Below are positions 24,659 through 57,006 of a DNA stretch of 64,000 nucleotides, piece by piece. How positions within the stretch are numbered: position 1 is the first letter of the stretch; each line of letters starts with the position of its first letter. The notes beneath the pieces are model-generated. The model ran no database searches, was not told the DNA's origin, and saw nothing but the letters and a program-made list of their open reading frames with translations. This stretch comes from Valencia hispanica. Taxonomy: Eukaryota; Chordata; Actinopteri; Cyprinodontiformes; Valenciidae. The position numbers were made by a program, and so were the translations under genes. The DNA lies in assembly GCA_963556495.2 (NCBI GenBank), contig OY747712.1, positions 23,446,735 to 23,510,734 of the forward strand, given 5' to 3'.

Positions 24659-26940
24659 GTGAATGGTCTGTTGCAAAGCAAAGTTTTGTACATAGTTTTG
24701 TTACATGATGGAAAAAGACACAATGATTATGTAACTGTTTGAATAGGCAGCAGTCTGTAAGTGGAGGAGAGTCAGTGCTCTTTCGACTGCACTGATCACA
24801 GTCTGAGATTATGAAGAGAGCTGTGGGAGGCTGTCAGAAAATAAATTCTTTAATATAGCTGAACCTGCTTTTTTGACGTGATGAAGTTGTTGCATTGTTG
24901 TCTCAGATGAATTCAGTTTTATGATGAAAGAAATAGCTAGCTAAAGTTAGTTTTCAGAGATGCAATAATAAATCGACCAGAGATTGTAAATGGTCAATGC
25001 TTTTATTCCTGGAAAATCAGTTTTTTCCCCCTTCATTAAATGTATCAAAATTAAGATCTCCAACCATTTTCAGTATGCGAACACATCACATACTTTGATG
25101 CTCTTTTTTGTTATCGAAATGATATTCATTTTCTGCTTGATTCAAAACTGTTTCAAAACAAGGAACATCTAAAAGATTAATTTTTCTTTAAGATCCTGAC
25201 ATCCACAGGTTTTCCATTTCAATCTGTTTATGGTCTTAGAAATTGCACACAGTCAAACAGACACTGGTATTAGAAAATACACATTTTCACTATTTGTTAC
25301 TAAACTATAGTATGTCTTCTCCTGATGGGTGCTTACCCATAAAGAGAAAGCTGTGTAAAAAGTTGTGTGTAAACCTTTTAAAAAGTGTGCACACAGACAT
25401 GAAAGCAGATCATTTAATTGTATTTAAAAAAGAAAACAACAAAACTGACAAACCTCTGAATAATAAATAAATAATTAATAGCAAGATTTTTAATTTTTAA
25501 TTGCTGAAGTAAGTTATGCTTTGGTCTATATAATGACAGAGGGTCTGTGCAAAATATCACCAGAAGAATGAGGAAAAAAAGGTCTATAATAAATCCATGT
25601 TGATATTTACCTACACTGATAACATCGGTTGAATGTTGAATTACAACCGTGTTGAAATCACAGGTTGGATGTGGTGAAGAAAACATTTTGTATTTGGACC
25701 AACAAATTTATACAAAATATTGAAGTGTGTCTGTTCTGAAAGTGTTATAACCTAATGAGCTACACTCATTTTTACGGAACGTAATCTATAGTGTTTTGGA
25801 GTTGTTTGTCTCAATAGGCTGTAGTAATCAAAAGTAATGAACCTATTATGAGCAGGACCTCTGAGGGCTCGGCGTGGCATTAAGAGTGTGGCACATAAAA
25901 GGTTTATTAAAGGAAATTAAGGTCCATCACTGCCACACCTGCTCCCCTATTATAAATGTATGACAGGTCAGTGCCTTCAATCACAACAGCAAACGAGAGA
26001 GAGGAGTCATGTTTCCCATTACCAGAGAAAAGTAACAGCATATCCTATGACTCACAGATTTCACTGGCCTGTGACCACTATACACCACCACCATCCCGGA
26101 ATAATTATGTTTAATAGGTTTTATTTGGGATCCACAAGCAACAACCAGTGAGAGTAGATGGTTTTTAGCAACTACTTTTATCTAAACACACACTATGAGG
26201 TCCCGTCTGTACTTAAATGTCATTATTTTGTGTCATTATGATTTTGTCACTCTTACAGAACTTTTTTTTTTTCCAAATGCTGGTGGGTGTGTTTACATGT
26301 CACCAGTGTTTTAGAAGTTGTTTGTGGTGTTGTGCACAAATATGGATTTTAAGGCTAAGTGGTCCTGTGGGCTCACAGTTTATCACCCAACAACCCCCCC
26401 ACCCCCCCAAAAAAATCTGTTTTCTAATCTAAAGTAATGAATGTTTTTCACTTAGCTTGCAGCAAATATGATTAATACACCACTTCAGTCCTGAAAGATT
26501 ACACTTGGTTTCAGTCTCTGTGCAAATTTTAACATTTTTGTATGGATTCAAGCTTTAAACGGGATAGGCCCATCTTATTCGGTGATCTCCTCCTAATTCA
26601 CACACATTTAAGAGCATTCAGATTAATCAGCCAGTTTCTCCTTGATGCCCTGAATTTCAAACTTAAATATAGATGTGATTAAGCTTTTGCTTAAAAATGC
26701 AATTGCTTTTCTCTAGCTATTCATACAGTTCAAACCATAGATCATTTAAATAGCAGCAAAATATTCCTTTATGATCTCTGCCTTTTGACTTGAGTAGATT
26801 ATTAAAACCTTAATAGTTTTAAAAGTGTTATTTTACTACTAATGTTGTCCTCTTATTGTATTTTTCTTATTATTTTATTCTGTATTTATTTCTTCAACTA
26901 AATTAGCTTATAATCTGGATATGTAATAATTTTCTTACAG
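24659..26940 (+). other. Probable st18 5' intron, no gene seen
   Basis: AT-rich sequence between the candidate 5' UTR exon and the first coding exon. No recognised coding frame. It ends in the acceptor TAATTTTCTTACAG at 26940. Confidence 0.45.
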
Positions 26941-46297
<19,357 letters not shown>

Positions 46298-48245
46298 GCT
46301 GCAGAGCTACCAAGAGGTTCCTTTGAGTTGGGATAATGGCACTAGATAGCTCTATTTCACTGAAGAGTGCTGGCTGGGCTGCATGTATAAGACAAGGCTT
46401 TTGGAAATGTGTTCAGCATTTCCCCGGTAAACACGCTGCACTGAGAAAATTACCAGCCAGATTTGTAATGCTTTTAACTGTTTCTGCATTTATCCTGGTG
46501 AGATTTTTTATTCTTATTTTATTTTTACCCCTTCTTGCACTTAATTGTTTTGTATGATTTGCTTGATTTTAATCTGTATGTGTTCATGTCATTCTTATAT
46601 TATTGCTATTTATTACTATATTTGTTCCTCAGTGTATTTATTTCGTCAGATTCTATTTATTTCTTGAAGTGTAAATGCTTAATATTTGAGAAATCTGTTG
46701 GTTTTTCTGCACTATGTAAATTACACAAAAGCACATTCCTGTTTTTAATGGCATACTTTCGCCATCTAGTGTTGAAAAAGCTAGAGCATAATTTACTCTT
46801 CCTATAAGTTCATAAGTTTAACTTCCCTTCAAAGAAAAAAAAAAACCAAAACTAGTATCACCAGTTTTAGGCATTGCTTTCACTTTTGTTATTGGGAACT
46901 GAATGTATTAGACAAAGTGAGATTAAAAAATGATGATAATACAATAAAATGCAATGCAAGAGTACTGTACCTTTTTATACTTAAGACGAAGGAGTGAGAA
47001 TGAAGCATCATTAAGGGAAGCGAATGTGAGTTTATGCCCAAAAGGAGCGCACCTAAAAAAAAAATCAAAAATTCACTTTGTCATGTCTTTCTTTTTTTTT
47101 TTTTACAGAAATATAGATATTAAACTGCCTTCTGTGCACACACGCTGAAGTGTGCCTATAGTATGTGCCTAAATGTATATGAATCCATGAAAATATACAA
47201 GTACTATGTTTTGTGGTAGGAGAGTATTACGTGGATGGTGTCTAATTTATTCTACAGTACAATTATTTTCATAGGAGGAGGAGTTCCTGATGACTGTTTG
47301 AATACCGATGTTTCAGTAGCTGTAATCTCTGAGTCAGGTTTTTAAAATATGACTGAGACTGAAATTATTATTTTTTTCTTTTTGTTTATCCCATGGATAG
47401 GGGACACAAAATAAAATCTGCTTCTGTTTTACTCTTTACTCCTTACAGGTCTTAGCATTTCAACAACTATCAAAGTTTAAATATCTAGTAGGCATATTTG
47501 AATAACAGCTATTTCAAAACAGCCGTGACAAGTGACAAGTTCAGTTTTAATCGCTCATCACAGTTAAACAGTAGTTAAAAGCTAATCAGTTGTTTCTTTG
47601 AATCAATTGCACTTTTGTACTAATATATTTTTTGTTTCTGTTAGTTCAACAAATAGAAGGGATGGAGACATTGTATTTATTTGCTACTACACATTTTAGT
47701 CCCTCAGTTTGAAATTAATCCAACGGTTGGAAATGCATAATATTTATTTAAGCAATATGTATTTAATTTTTAGTCCAATGTAGCCTTGAAGGTTTTAGAA
47801 GCAAACCTTGTAACAGCAAAGGAGCCAAATTGCAGAAAACTGAGACCCTATTTCATCCAAATACATAAGAATTTTAATCTTTTAAAAACCCAGTTATGTT
47901 CTTTAAACATAATCCGTCATAAGTTTTTTGTTTAAATTATTATTATTCCTAAACCACACGTTGTTTGCTCAGGAAGTTTTGTGAATAATACTTATTTATT
48001 TTTTTCTTCTCCCTGTTAGTATTTGATGTTTTGTAATGTGAAAATGCTCTTTTTGTGGAACTATATTAGTATGAAATCGTACTGTATTTTCTTTTTTTCT
48101 TTTACATTAAAATGTAATGGTTTTTCGGTTGGGGTAGTTTGTAAAATGGAAACTTCCTATTACTTTTACTATTTCATAATAAACAGATATGCGCTGTGTT
48201 GTACAGTTTGTGTATGGTAGAAATAAACTTTTCAAACGGTTGTGT
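46298..48245 (+). other. st18: st18 3' UTR
   Basis: AT-rich sequence after the stop with many ATTTA-type boxes (for example near 46630, 47750 and 47995), which in other mRNAs reduce stability. No frame or repeat interrupts it. The end is set by the last poly(A) signal at 48222, followed by a GT-rich element from about 48240. Shorter forms are possible with AATAAA at 46943 or 47410. Confidence 0.75.
48178..48227 (+). terminator. Paired poly(A) signals of st18
   Basis: AATAAA occurs at 48178-48183 and 48222-48227. GT/T-rich DNA (TTGTGTGAGTTTTTTTG) follows from 48240, the usual downstream element for cleavage. Confidence 0.75.
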
Positions 48246-48777
48246 GAGTTTTTTTGAAAGATTTTGAATGCACTGTTAGTTAAACAGGAGCAGTGAAGGC
48301 CAATGGGCTAAATTTTCACGGGGCAATACTGGCACCTAGTGGTGAATCTAAAATATTACATTCAGAACAGGGAGTTTGGGCCAGGGGAGTATAACGCTTA
48401 AAGCTCTCGTTGAGCAGCTGTTGTAGTAACATTTAAAATGACCAAACATGATATTCAATGAGTGCTTGAGAATAATTAGACGCATTTTATACAACCAACA
48501 GGTAAAAACCTGAACTAAGTGAGCTTTAATTCTGTTTCATATCAATGAATCTACTGGTTCTGAGTTTTATTTAAGTGTGTCAGCTAGAAATGACTAAATA
48601 AGCATTTCATTAGCTTCTACCGATTGTCATTTTTTATAACAAAAAAGTCTGATGCCAGTTTTCTTCCTCACGACTACGTATATTTGTTTTAATTAAAAAA
48701 TTACAAATTATGTTCATTAAACATAAACAAACTTCAATATATTTTAATGGGATTTTAAGAAATAGACCAACACAAAT
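48246..48777. other. Intergenic, no gene seen
   Basis: AT-rich DNA downstream of st18 with no recognised feature. Confidence 0.5.
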
Positions 48778-49010
48778 ATTCAATTCAATTCAATTCAATT
48801 CAAAATTACTTTATTAATCCCAAAGGGAAATTAAATGTTGTTGTAACTCATTATGCAAGTTCCTTCAAAGATTTGTTGTAGATGCTGATGGCTGTGGGTA
48901 GGGATGCTCTCTTGTAGCGCTCTGCAGATCTGAAGAAGCCTCAGACTGAAGACGCTCTGTAGTTGTATGACAGTCTGATGTAGAGGAAGCTCTGGATCTA
49001 TGGCGTCTTC
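48778..49010 (+). repeat. Dispersed fish repeat, copy 1 of 2
   Basis: Starts with a (TTCAA)n run, then ACTTTATTAATCCCAAAGGG and blocks GATGGCTGTGGG, CTGAAGAAGCCTC and GACTGAAGACGCTCTGT. All are shared with 52087-52316 in the same order and direction. It is probably the end of a retroelement; the family is not assigned. Confidence 0.65.
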
Positions 49011-49399
49011 TTTTCAACTCATCAGGGTTTTGTGGCTGTAGTTGAGGTCTTATTTGAGCTTTTGTGATGTTAATCAGCTGCTGCCAGTTGTAAACCACCT
49101 TGTTGCCATGGTTATGCATCATAACAAATGTCCAAAAATAAAAAGTATCAGCAAAAATCCTTCCAGCTGCACAGCATTCAAAACCAGAGAGAACAGTTGT
49201 CCACAAAAACAATGTTTCTACCAGAAATGGAAGAATTAAAGTTTTAAAAAAGAAAAAAATATGAACAGAGCTACTCCAACATGCTGCCACCTTGAGCGGC
49301 GCAATTCCGGAAATATCCTATATTTGTGAAGTCAGCGTAAAAAGATGCATGGTTGTAATATTTTTTTTTTCTCCAAATAAAAATTTTTAACTTGTGGTG

Positions 49400-49660
49400 T
49401 GCAAATGTTATCAACTCTCTATGTGAATATTTTATATTTCTGATAGATTCAATTCCCAGATTACCCTGTTAAATTCCATTAATTTTTCCAACACTGTGTA
49501 GAACCCCACCTTTGCTGCTTCTGAAGAAAAGCAACCCCACAGGATGTTGGTACCATGTTTCTCAATAGGGATTGTTTTCCTCCACAGATAAAAATGCTGG
49601 TGGAATAGTTCAATCTCATCCAACTAGAGCCACTGCTTCCCCAGATTAGCCATGCCCCCT
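49400..49660 (-). mobile_element. Tc1-like transposase fragment
   Basis: On the minus strand the frame 49623-49432 includes HGTNILWGCFSSEAAKVGF, a diverged form of the Tc1 transposase motif around HG-GSIMLWGCFSS. Only this part is recognisable and the copy is dead. Confidence 0.75.
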
Positions 49661-49789
49661 ACATGGCTTGTGGTCATAATTTAAAGACAGACTGTGCAAT
49701 AAAATTCATCTCATATATTCATAATATTCTTTTGTTTCTGTCACCGTTTTTGACTAGTTGGAGGTTTGGGAGTTAATTATACTTCCATA

Positions 49790-50335
49790 TGGGGTTATAT
49801 TGGTACACACCACATTTTTGGAGTGCTTGACTGACACTTGTCAACACCCATCAATAGATACTACAGCCTGAGCTTTGGATCTCTGCAGCTCCTACAGTGT
49901 TACCATGTGCCTCTTGGCTGCTTCTGTGATCAAAGCTATCCTCACTCAGCTTGGCACTTTAGATAGGCAGTCATGTCTGTGAGATGTTTAAAGCTTGGGA
50001 TATTGGTATATTACCTAACAAACCTCAGAGGCTTTCACAGAACAAAGACTAAATTACATACAGGTAGACTTTGTTTACCAATTAGTAGATGATGGAGGGC
50101 AAGTGGTTGTACTTTTATTTTATTTAGTGTTATCAGAAAAAACAGGGGTGAATACATATGTGCACAACACTTTTTAGATTTTTATTTATACGACAAGCAT
50201 TCATTGGCAAGTAGTTAACTAAATAGTAGATGAACTAATTGACAAAAGTCAAAGATGACTTTTTCATCACTCTAAGCAAAACTTGTATCTTTTCTGTTTC
50301 CGTATTTTGATTTTTTACATTTTTGAGTTAAAATA
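49790..50335 (+). repeat. Tc1/mariner-related non-autonomous repeat, probable
   Basis: Blocks such as TTGGGATATTGGTATATTACC, CTAACAAACCTCAGAGG and TTACATACAGGTAGACT, ending TTTTTAGATTTTTATTTAT, resemble a repeat that I recall as widespread in fishes and ending in Tc1-like termini. The ends are not defined here. Confidence 0.45.
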
Positions 50336-52086
50336 AATCAGTCATAAAACTTTAAACAAAACAAAACAATCTAACCTCTGACTGAAATCAAAGTTCAGGT
50401 ACCTTGTGGGGACAATAGTAGACTCAGTTTTTGTCAAGAAAGGCCAGATGATGTTAAGCCACCACCCAATTACAAACTTTTGACTTATAAACCAGCTGAA
50501 ATCTATTTGATGGTAAAGCAGACAATGACTGTCAACAATTGTTCTTATATGTAACCTTGTATGTTGAGTTACATCACTGGAGGAAGCATAAAATGAGTAA
50601 AACTCAAAGACAGACATGTGTTGAAAGATTAAATAAACAAAACAAGACATGAGGTCTGTGCTGCACAAAGCCACTTCCTGGCATGCCACACAACTGTCTT
50701 CCTGTGATACCCCTTCTGTGTTTTTCACTTCAGCAGAGAAGGAGTGGTGGCAGAGTGATTAAAGTGGCTTGATGGTTACATTTACACTTCTGAATTTATT
50801 CTAGTCTGCGCCTTAAAACAAGGGGGAAAAAGCACATAAAGGGTGCCTATTGGAAATAATCTAAGCATTTTACAATGTAATGTAAATAACTTGTGTTACC
50901 CAACCTGTTGCATCCTCTTTAAAATATCGCGGATTATAATTATTTAGGGACTCACACATTGATTAATTTTCAGCTGCAGAAGACTAAATGCAGTAACCCG
51001 GCTTTACATTATCGATGTGTCAAAAATATTTAAATAAAATATCTGACAAGAGTAAATGTAAAAAAGTAAAGATAGATATTGTAATCAAAGCTAAAGATGC
51101 TGCAGTAATTACCCTAACCCTGTTCTGTTGTTAATGTTGTTGGTCGTTTTTTGTGTGTTTTTTTTTGGCTGGACTGATGATTCAGTACAACACTGTATAT
51201 CGGTTAAAACTTCATTTGTGTGAGTGTGATTTAGAGACTGTCAATGTGCGGTCCACAGATCCTCTAACCTCCTCTCTCCATCCCTCACTTCAGATCTCAT
51301 GAGACTCTAATTATAACGCTAAAAAACAAACCCTTTTTGTATAGATGTGTTGATTTTTTTTGATTCAGGGTCTCTGAGAGTGGCAGTGAGTGACATTACT
51401 AATGATGCTGGATGAGCAGCTATTCAGTTATGAGAGACACTCAAATGTGCATCAGGGTGTATTTTGAATTAATAGTTTTAGATCACGCAAGTGGATCTCA
51501 GCACCTCTGTTTTGCAATTAATCCGCTGGGTGAGGAAGTAAACAAACTCTTGAGGTACAGGAAGGAAACTACTCACAGAAAAATGTCTATTTGTGTAAAT
51601 ATGAAAAAAAATCCTCTGAAAGAGAAGAAGAAAAGAAAAACGGTACTCCAAAGTGTCTAATTTCCTCCCACACAAGAGGATATTTGAAATGCACAATACA
51701 AGTACAAAGATCATGTGCTGCCTCACACAAAGGAACTCCATAAAAAAAGCCTGTTTAATCTAAGCTAACCAGTTCAAAGGAAAAGCATATGTGATGACCA
51801 CAGCTTCTTCCACATTAAACCAGTTGATCATCTATTCCCAATCCTCAGCTAAATTTAGGTCTCTCTTTATAGGAACTGTGCGGGGTTAGAAGGTGCATGA
51901 CGCTTTCTACAACCTTTCTGTTTCTAAATTCTCTTGTCGAGGGACCAAATGATGAATAGGCTTATCACATGATACAGATCCGTTTCCCTCTTCACTGTTC
52001 TCTCTGCTAAATCAATAGATATTATTAAGCATTGATATAAAGACAGAAACAGTGATTGTAAAGGAGGGCTTCATCAAATACCATTA
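50336..52086. other. Intergenic, no gene seen
   Basis: The longest frame, 50342-50728 minus (128 aa), has no recognisable domain, skewed composition and no gene-like context, so it is not called. No repeat was recognised with confidence. Confidence 0.45.
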
Positions 52087-52316
52087 TTCAATTCAAATTC
52101 AAATTCAAAAATACTTTATTGATCCCAGAGGGAAATTAAGTGTTGGTATAGCTCATATAATTAATTCTTTAAGGAGTTGTTATAGATAATGATGGCTGTG
52201 GGCAGGAAGGATTTCCTGTAGCGGTCTGTATTGCAGCGAAACTGAAGAAGCCTCCGACTGAAGACGCTCTGTTGTTGTGTGACAGTCTCATGAAGAGGAT
52301 GCTCAGGGTTGTCCAT
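52087..52316 (+). repeat. Dispersed fish repeat, copy 2 of 2
   Basis: Same order of blocks as 48778-49010, from an ATTCAA run and ACTTTATTGATCCCAGAGGG to GACTGAAGACGCTCTGT. Direct orientation, about 3.3 kb apart. Confidence 0.65.
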
Positions 52317-53372
52317 AATTAATTATGGGTGTTGTGCGACAAACAGCATTTTTCAGAGTGCAGTTTTTGCATCATATCCTTCCCCTTGTGTGCTCTGAGG
52401 AGATTCCATACAGGAGCATTACCAGATGTGGGGACACATCTTTTGCAGGGAAGCTCCTGCTACATAGTGCACATGTGAACAGCAACTTCAGAAAAAGTAA
52501 AAAGTTAAAAACTCAAGAAAATATGAATAAATATTGAGTTCATGTCTTATTTTCCAGTGCGATTAAAAAGTAATAAGAGCTAAAAATATGGCCATAAAAA
52601 CGTTCATGAATACATGCAGATGGTTGTAAAAATTATTTTAAAACAGTGTAATATTATTTTGTTTGTCAAGTTGGGATCCATAAAAATCAATCAGTAAATA
52701 TCTACTGCTTTTCTACAAACTGTGTGTGGTTTCCCCTCTTGTTTGTCACATCTAGGCTCCTGTGAATCTAAAGTCTCCTGATCAGGCCCAATACTCTTTG
52801 TAAGCTTGGATTGCTACATTAATGCTAACACTAACCTAGCTGGTCATATTGGCTAGTTATAAAGGCTTACTATAAGGTACTCACATATTGGTTACATATG
52901 GATGGACAATATAGATTTTTCAGACAATCAACTGTGTTCTTGTCAGAAAAGAACAACTTAGAAATGAAGCTCCCTACTCTGGCCCAGAAAAAGAGATCAC
53001 ATTACTGATACTGAACACTTGCGAATGTACCCAATGAATTCATACCCAATGAATCCAATGATCAACAACACTGGGTCTACTGTGGCTTAGGAGACAGTCC
53101 TCAAACATAGACACTGTTTGGAAGAAGTTTAGAGTCTTACCTTCAGGTCAACACTACAGAGTGCTATTTACAAAAACCAGCCGCCACAGGTTGTCACTCA
53201 GTGAAAAATGAACACGTTGAAAAATTTACAGCTTGAGTGGAAAGCATGCTGGGACACAAAATACGCATATTTGTATCTTTTCTTTAACATAAAAAATTGC
53301 TGTACATCCATATACATGTACGTACTGTTCATTTGATCCTTTATTTTATTTATTTTAAAGTGTATATACTTA
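52317..53372. other. Intergenic, no gene seen
   Basis: No domain-bearing frame or recognised repeat. Confidence 0.45.
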
Positions 53373-54887
53373 TTCAATTCAATACAGTTTATTTATAAAG
53401 CGCCGATCCACAACATGTCATCACAAGGCACTTTACAAGAAAAGTCATTTCAATTAAATCATACAAACATTCCAATCAGTTTAAAAGTTTTCTGTTTAAG
53501 GAATCCCAGCAGATTGCATCAAGTCATTGACTTGAGGTTGCGTCCCGTTGATGCAGACTCTAACCACAGCATTCCCCCTTACTGAGCATGTAGCGACAGT
53601 GGAGAGGAAAAACTCCCCTTTAACAGGAAGAAACCTCCAGCACAACATGGCTCAGTATGAGCGGCCATCTGCCACGACTGTCTGGGGGTTCAAGAAGACA
53701 GAGCACAGACACAGAAAGAGCAAAAATAACTGATGTAAGAGTATTTTCTATATTAAAGAAAGTAAAAAGTTGATAACAGGACATAGATGAAGGTCAGTTA
53801 CTGGGAGCATTATCCCAGCTGATGCTCCTCTCCAACAGGGCATCACAGCTGAGCAGAATGCCTGACCAGGTGTAGCTTCTATGGAGAGAAAAGCACTGAG
53901 AAAAAACAAAGTTAACAGTCGAAATGACAGCAAATAATGGAACTGGAGAGTAGTAGAAGAGAAAAGTAGCAGAGTGAAGAAAAGTGGTCAGTCTGTCAAC
54001 AATCTAAGCCTATAGCAACATAACTACAGAGATAGCTCAGGATAATACAGCCCGTTAGAATGAGACATGAGAGAGCCAGAGCCAGGGAGAGCCGTCTGTC
54101 TGGACTGCATTCCCCCACAACAGTGTTAGGTTTTCTGCTACTACCCCTCCCCTACTCCACCACTCATCCAGCGACTGGCTAAAATCAATCTGTTTTTAAA
54201 CTATAAGCTTTATCAAAAAGGAATGTTTTAAGCCTGGTCTTAAAAGTAAACAGAGTGTCTGCCTCACGGACTAAAGCTGGGAGCTGGTTCCACAGGAGAG
54301 GAGCCTGATAACTAAAAGATCTGCCTCCCATTCTACTTTTAGAAATCCTAGGAACTACAAGTAAATCTGCAGTCTGAGAGCGAAGTGCTCGGTTGGGAAC
54401 ATGTGGAACAATCAGATCTCTGATGTATGATAGAGCTTGATTATTAAGGGCTTTATATGTAAGAAGGAGGATCTTAAATTCTATTTTGAATTTAACAGGG
54501 AGCCAATGAAGGGAAGCTAAAACAGGAGAAATGAGATCTCTCTTTTAAATATTCATCAAAAATCTTGCTGTAGCATTTTGGATCAACAGAAGGCTTTTAA
54601 CTGCATTTTGTGGACTACCTGATAGTAAAGAATTAGGCCTACAGTAGTCCAGCCTTGAAGTTACACATGCACATTGCAATATGCACAAATGCAATATTCC
54701 AGAGGTGAAAGAAGGAAATCCTGTAAACCTGTTCAATATGGGATGTGAATGTCGTGTCTTGGTCAAAAATAACACAGAGGTTCTTTACGTTGCTACTAGA
54801 GGCAAATTTAATGCCGTCCAGATGAAGTGATTGACTAAGCAGTTTATTTTTCAGAGCTTCTGGTCCAAAGATGACAGCTTCTGTCTT

Positions 54888-56352
54888 GATTGATGATTGA
54901 CACTCTGAGCTGATGTGGCTGAGCGAACCCGGAGCTAACCGAAGTTAACGGAGGTTAGCGGGTGCTTTTGTCCAGAAAACCACCGTTCATTGACTCTGCT
55001 ACCACTGATTCAATCATTTTGTCAAATAAAAGCATGAAGCCTTGTTGGTCCATGGCTTTCACTAAAAGCTACGAGCTAACCTGGAGCTAACCAAAGCTAA
55101 CAGGGCTCCTTTAGCCAGAAAACTTGGTCCATAACTTTCATGTGAATTTGAACTAAAACAAGTTTTAATTATCAATATGTAAAGAAGAAATGTGATCATT
55201 TCAACCCATTTTTGACCAAGTAGAGTTATTTTAAATTCACAGTAGAAATATAATTTTACTTACCGAAAGAAAATGGAGCAGAGGCTTCTTGGAAGGTCTG
55301 TTAGTGCAATCAATACCACAGCAAGCCATCTTTGTCCAATAAGTTCACAATTAGAGAATAACTATTTAGATTTTAATGATTTCAGCACTTTTAGACCGGT
55401 ATCTAACTTACAGTTTTAAGCAAAATTTTAGAAACATTTGTTTTAATATAACTTTATGATTTTACTAATGAACACAATGTCTTGGAGAAATTTCAGTCTG
55501 GTTTTAAGGTGAACCACAGCACCAAGACGGCCCTTTTGACGATTTTAAATGATTTTAGATTAAACTATGCTGCACAGAGGGTGACAGTGTTGGTTCTACT
55601 GGACCTAAGCTGGGCGTCCTGTTGCTGCGGTTGATCTGCTGCAGCCGCCGCACTTGATAGCGTTTCCTTACCGTTGGCCCAATGTCCTTTTTATTGTTGT
55701 TCTGAAGTGTTTGTGTGCATGGGAGTTGGGTTGGGGGGAGGGGGGTGTAACTGTGATTATGCTTTTAAATCTGTGGGTGAGAGATGGTAATATGGTTTAT
55801 GTGGGGTCATTTTAATCTGTAAAACACTTTGAGTTTCAATTCTTGCATGAAAAGCGCTTTACAAATAAAGTTTGATTGATTGATCGATTGAAACATTGCG
55901 GACGCAACTGATGGTTAAGTTCAGAGAAACAAAATAGCCTAGACTGTTACCGTGAGTCCGAGGCTGCGGCCTTCCCTGGAGCAAGCAGGGGGGAGCAAGC
56001 CGCTAGGCACCAGCACTAGCGCTGACGGATCATATGAGACCTGTCAATCAAAAGGACACGCCCCTTATTATCCATAATTTAAAAGCTTAAAATACATCTA
56101 AAAGAATGAGATATAAAAAAATTCACCCCCCTCAGAGTTGTCATGACGGTAAACTTGACCTATTAAACCTAAAATGGTTTTTGAACCAGGCTGTTAACAT
56201 GTTTATTTCTGGGGTGAAGGTGGCATTTTTAACAATCTGAGTCAATGGGAACTTGCTCCTTTCTGCAGCCAGCCCTGGCGGATGAGGGGGGAACTGCAAT
56301 TTTTGTTGTTTCAGCGTAGGCTTCAGATTTTGCCAGCGAAGTTTGCCCCTTG
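54888..56352. mobile_element. Insert within the old LINE, probable non-autonomous element
   Basis: A block of 1,465 bp interrupts the LINE frame and is flanked by GTCTT at 54883-54887 and 56353-56357. It includes repeated GGAGCTAACC-type segments at the left and a right part (GTTGTCATGACGGTAAACTTG, GCAGCCAGCCCTGGCGG) that I recall as a dispersed fish element. It has no long coding frame and no clear inverted ends. A LINE fragment is nested inside it. Confidence 0.6.
55355..55890 (+). mobile_element. Internally deleted LINE fragment, nested
   Basis: On the + strand 55375-55610 carries a frame-broken reverse-transcriptase piece (FRPVSNL, EKFQSGFK, NHSTKTALL). It jumps to a 3' tail with AAAACACTTTGAGTTTCAAT and GCGCTTTACAAATAAAG, and ends in TTGATTGATTGATCGATTG. 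It is a second, oppositely oriented member of the L2-like group, inside the insert above. Confidence 0.75.
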
Positions 56353-57006
56353 GTCTTGTCTGAGTCCAAAAGTTGAAAGTTTAGAGACATCCAAGTTTTT
56401 ATGTCTTTCAGACATGCCTGTAATTTACCCAATTGACTGGATTCATCAGGATTTATGGATAAATATAGTTGCGTATCATCTGCATGACTGTGGAAATTTA
56501 TCTCATGCTGTGTGTGATGATTTTGCCAATTGGAAGAATATATATATATATATATACATGAACAAACTGGAATCTGTCTCACAAATATTATTTAAACCAG
56601 CCTAGTGCTGTTCCTTTCATCCCTGCAACATGTTCCAGCCTTTCTAAGAGAATATTGTGATCGACTGTGTCAAAAGCAGCACTGAGATCTAACAAGACCA
56701 GAACAAGTCACAAGTCCATTGTCTGAGGCCATGAGAATATCATTAGCAACCTTCACCAGTGCTGTTTCAGTGCTATGATGAGCTTTAAAACCTGACTGAA
56801 ACTCTTTGAACAGATCATTACTGTTTAGATGCTCACATGCTTGATTAAAAACTATTTTGTCAAGAATTTTAGATAAGAAAGGAAGGTTAGATATAGTTCT
56901 GTAATTTATTAAGTCATCTTGATCGAGAGAGGGATTTTTCAGTAAAGGTTTAATTACAGTACCCCTAAATTCCCGTGGTACATATCCATTTACTATGGAT
57001 AGATTC

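Noticed and set aside
50342..50728. 128-aa minus-strand frame
   Set aside because: No motif, odd composition, and next to repeat fragments. Probably chance or decayed repeat.
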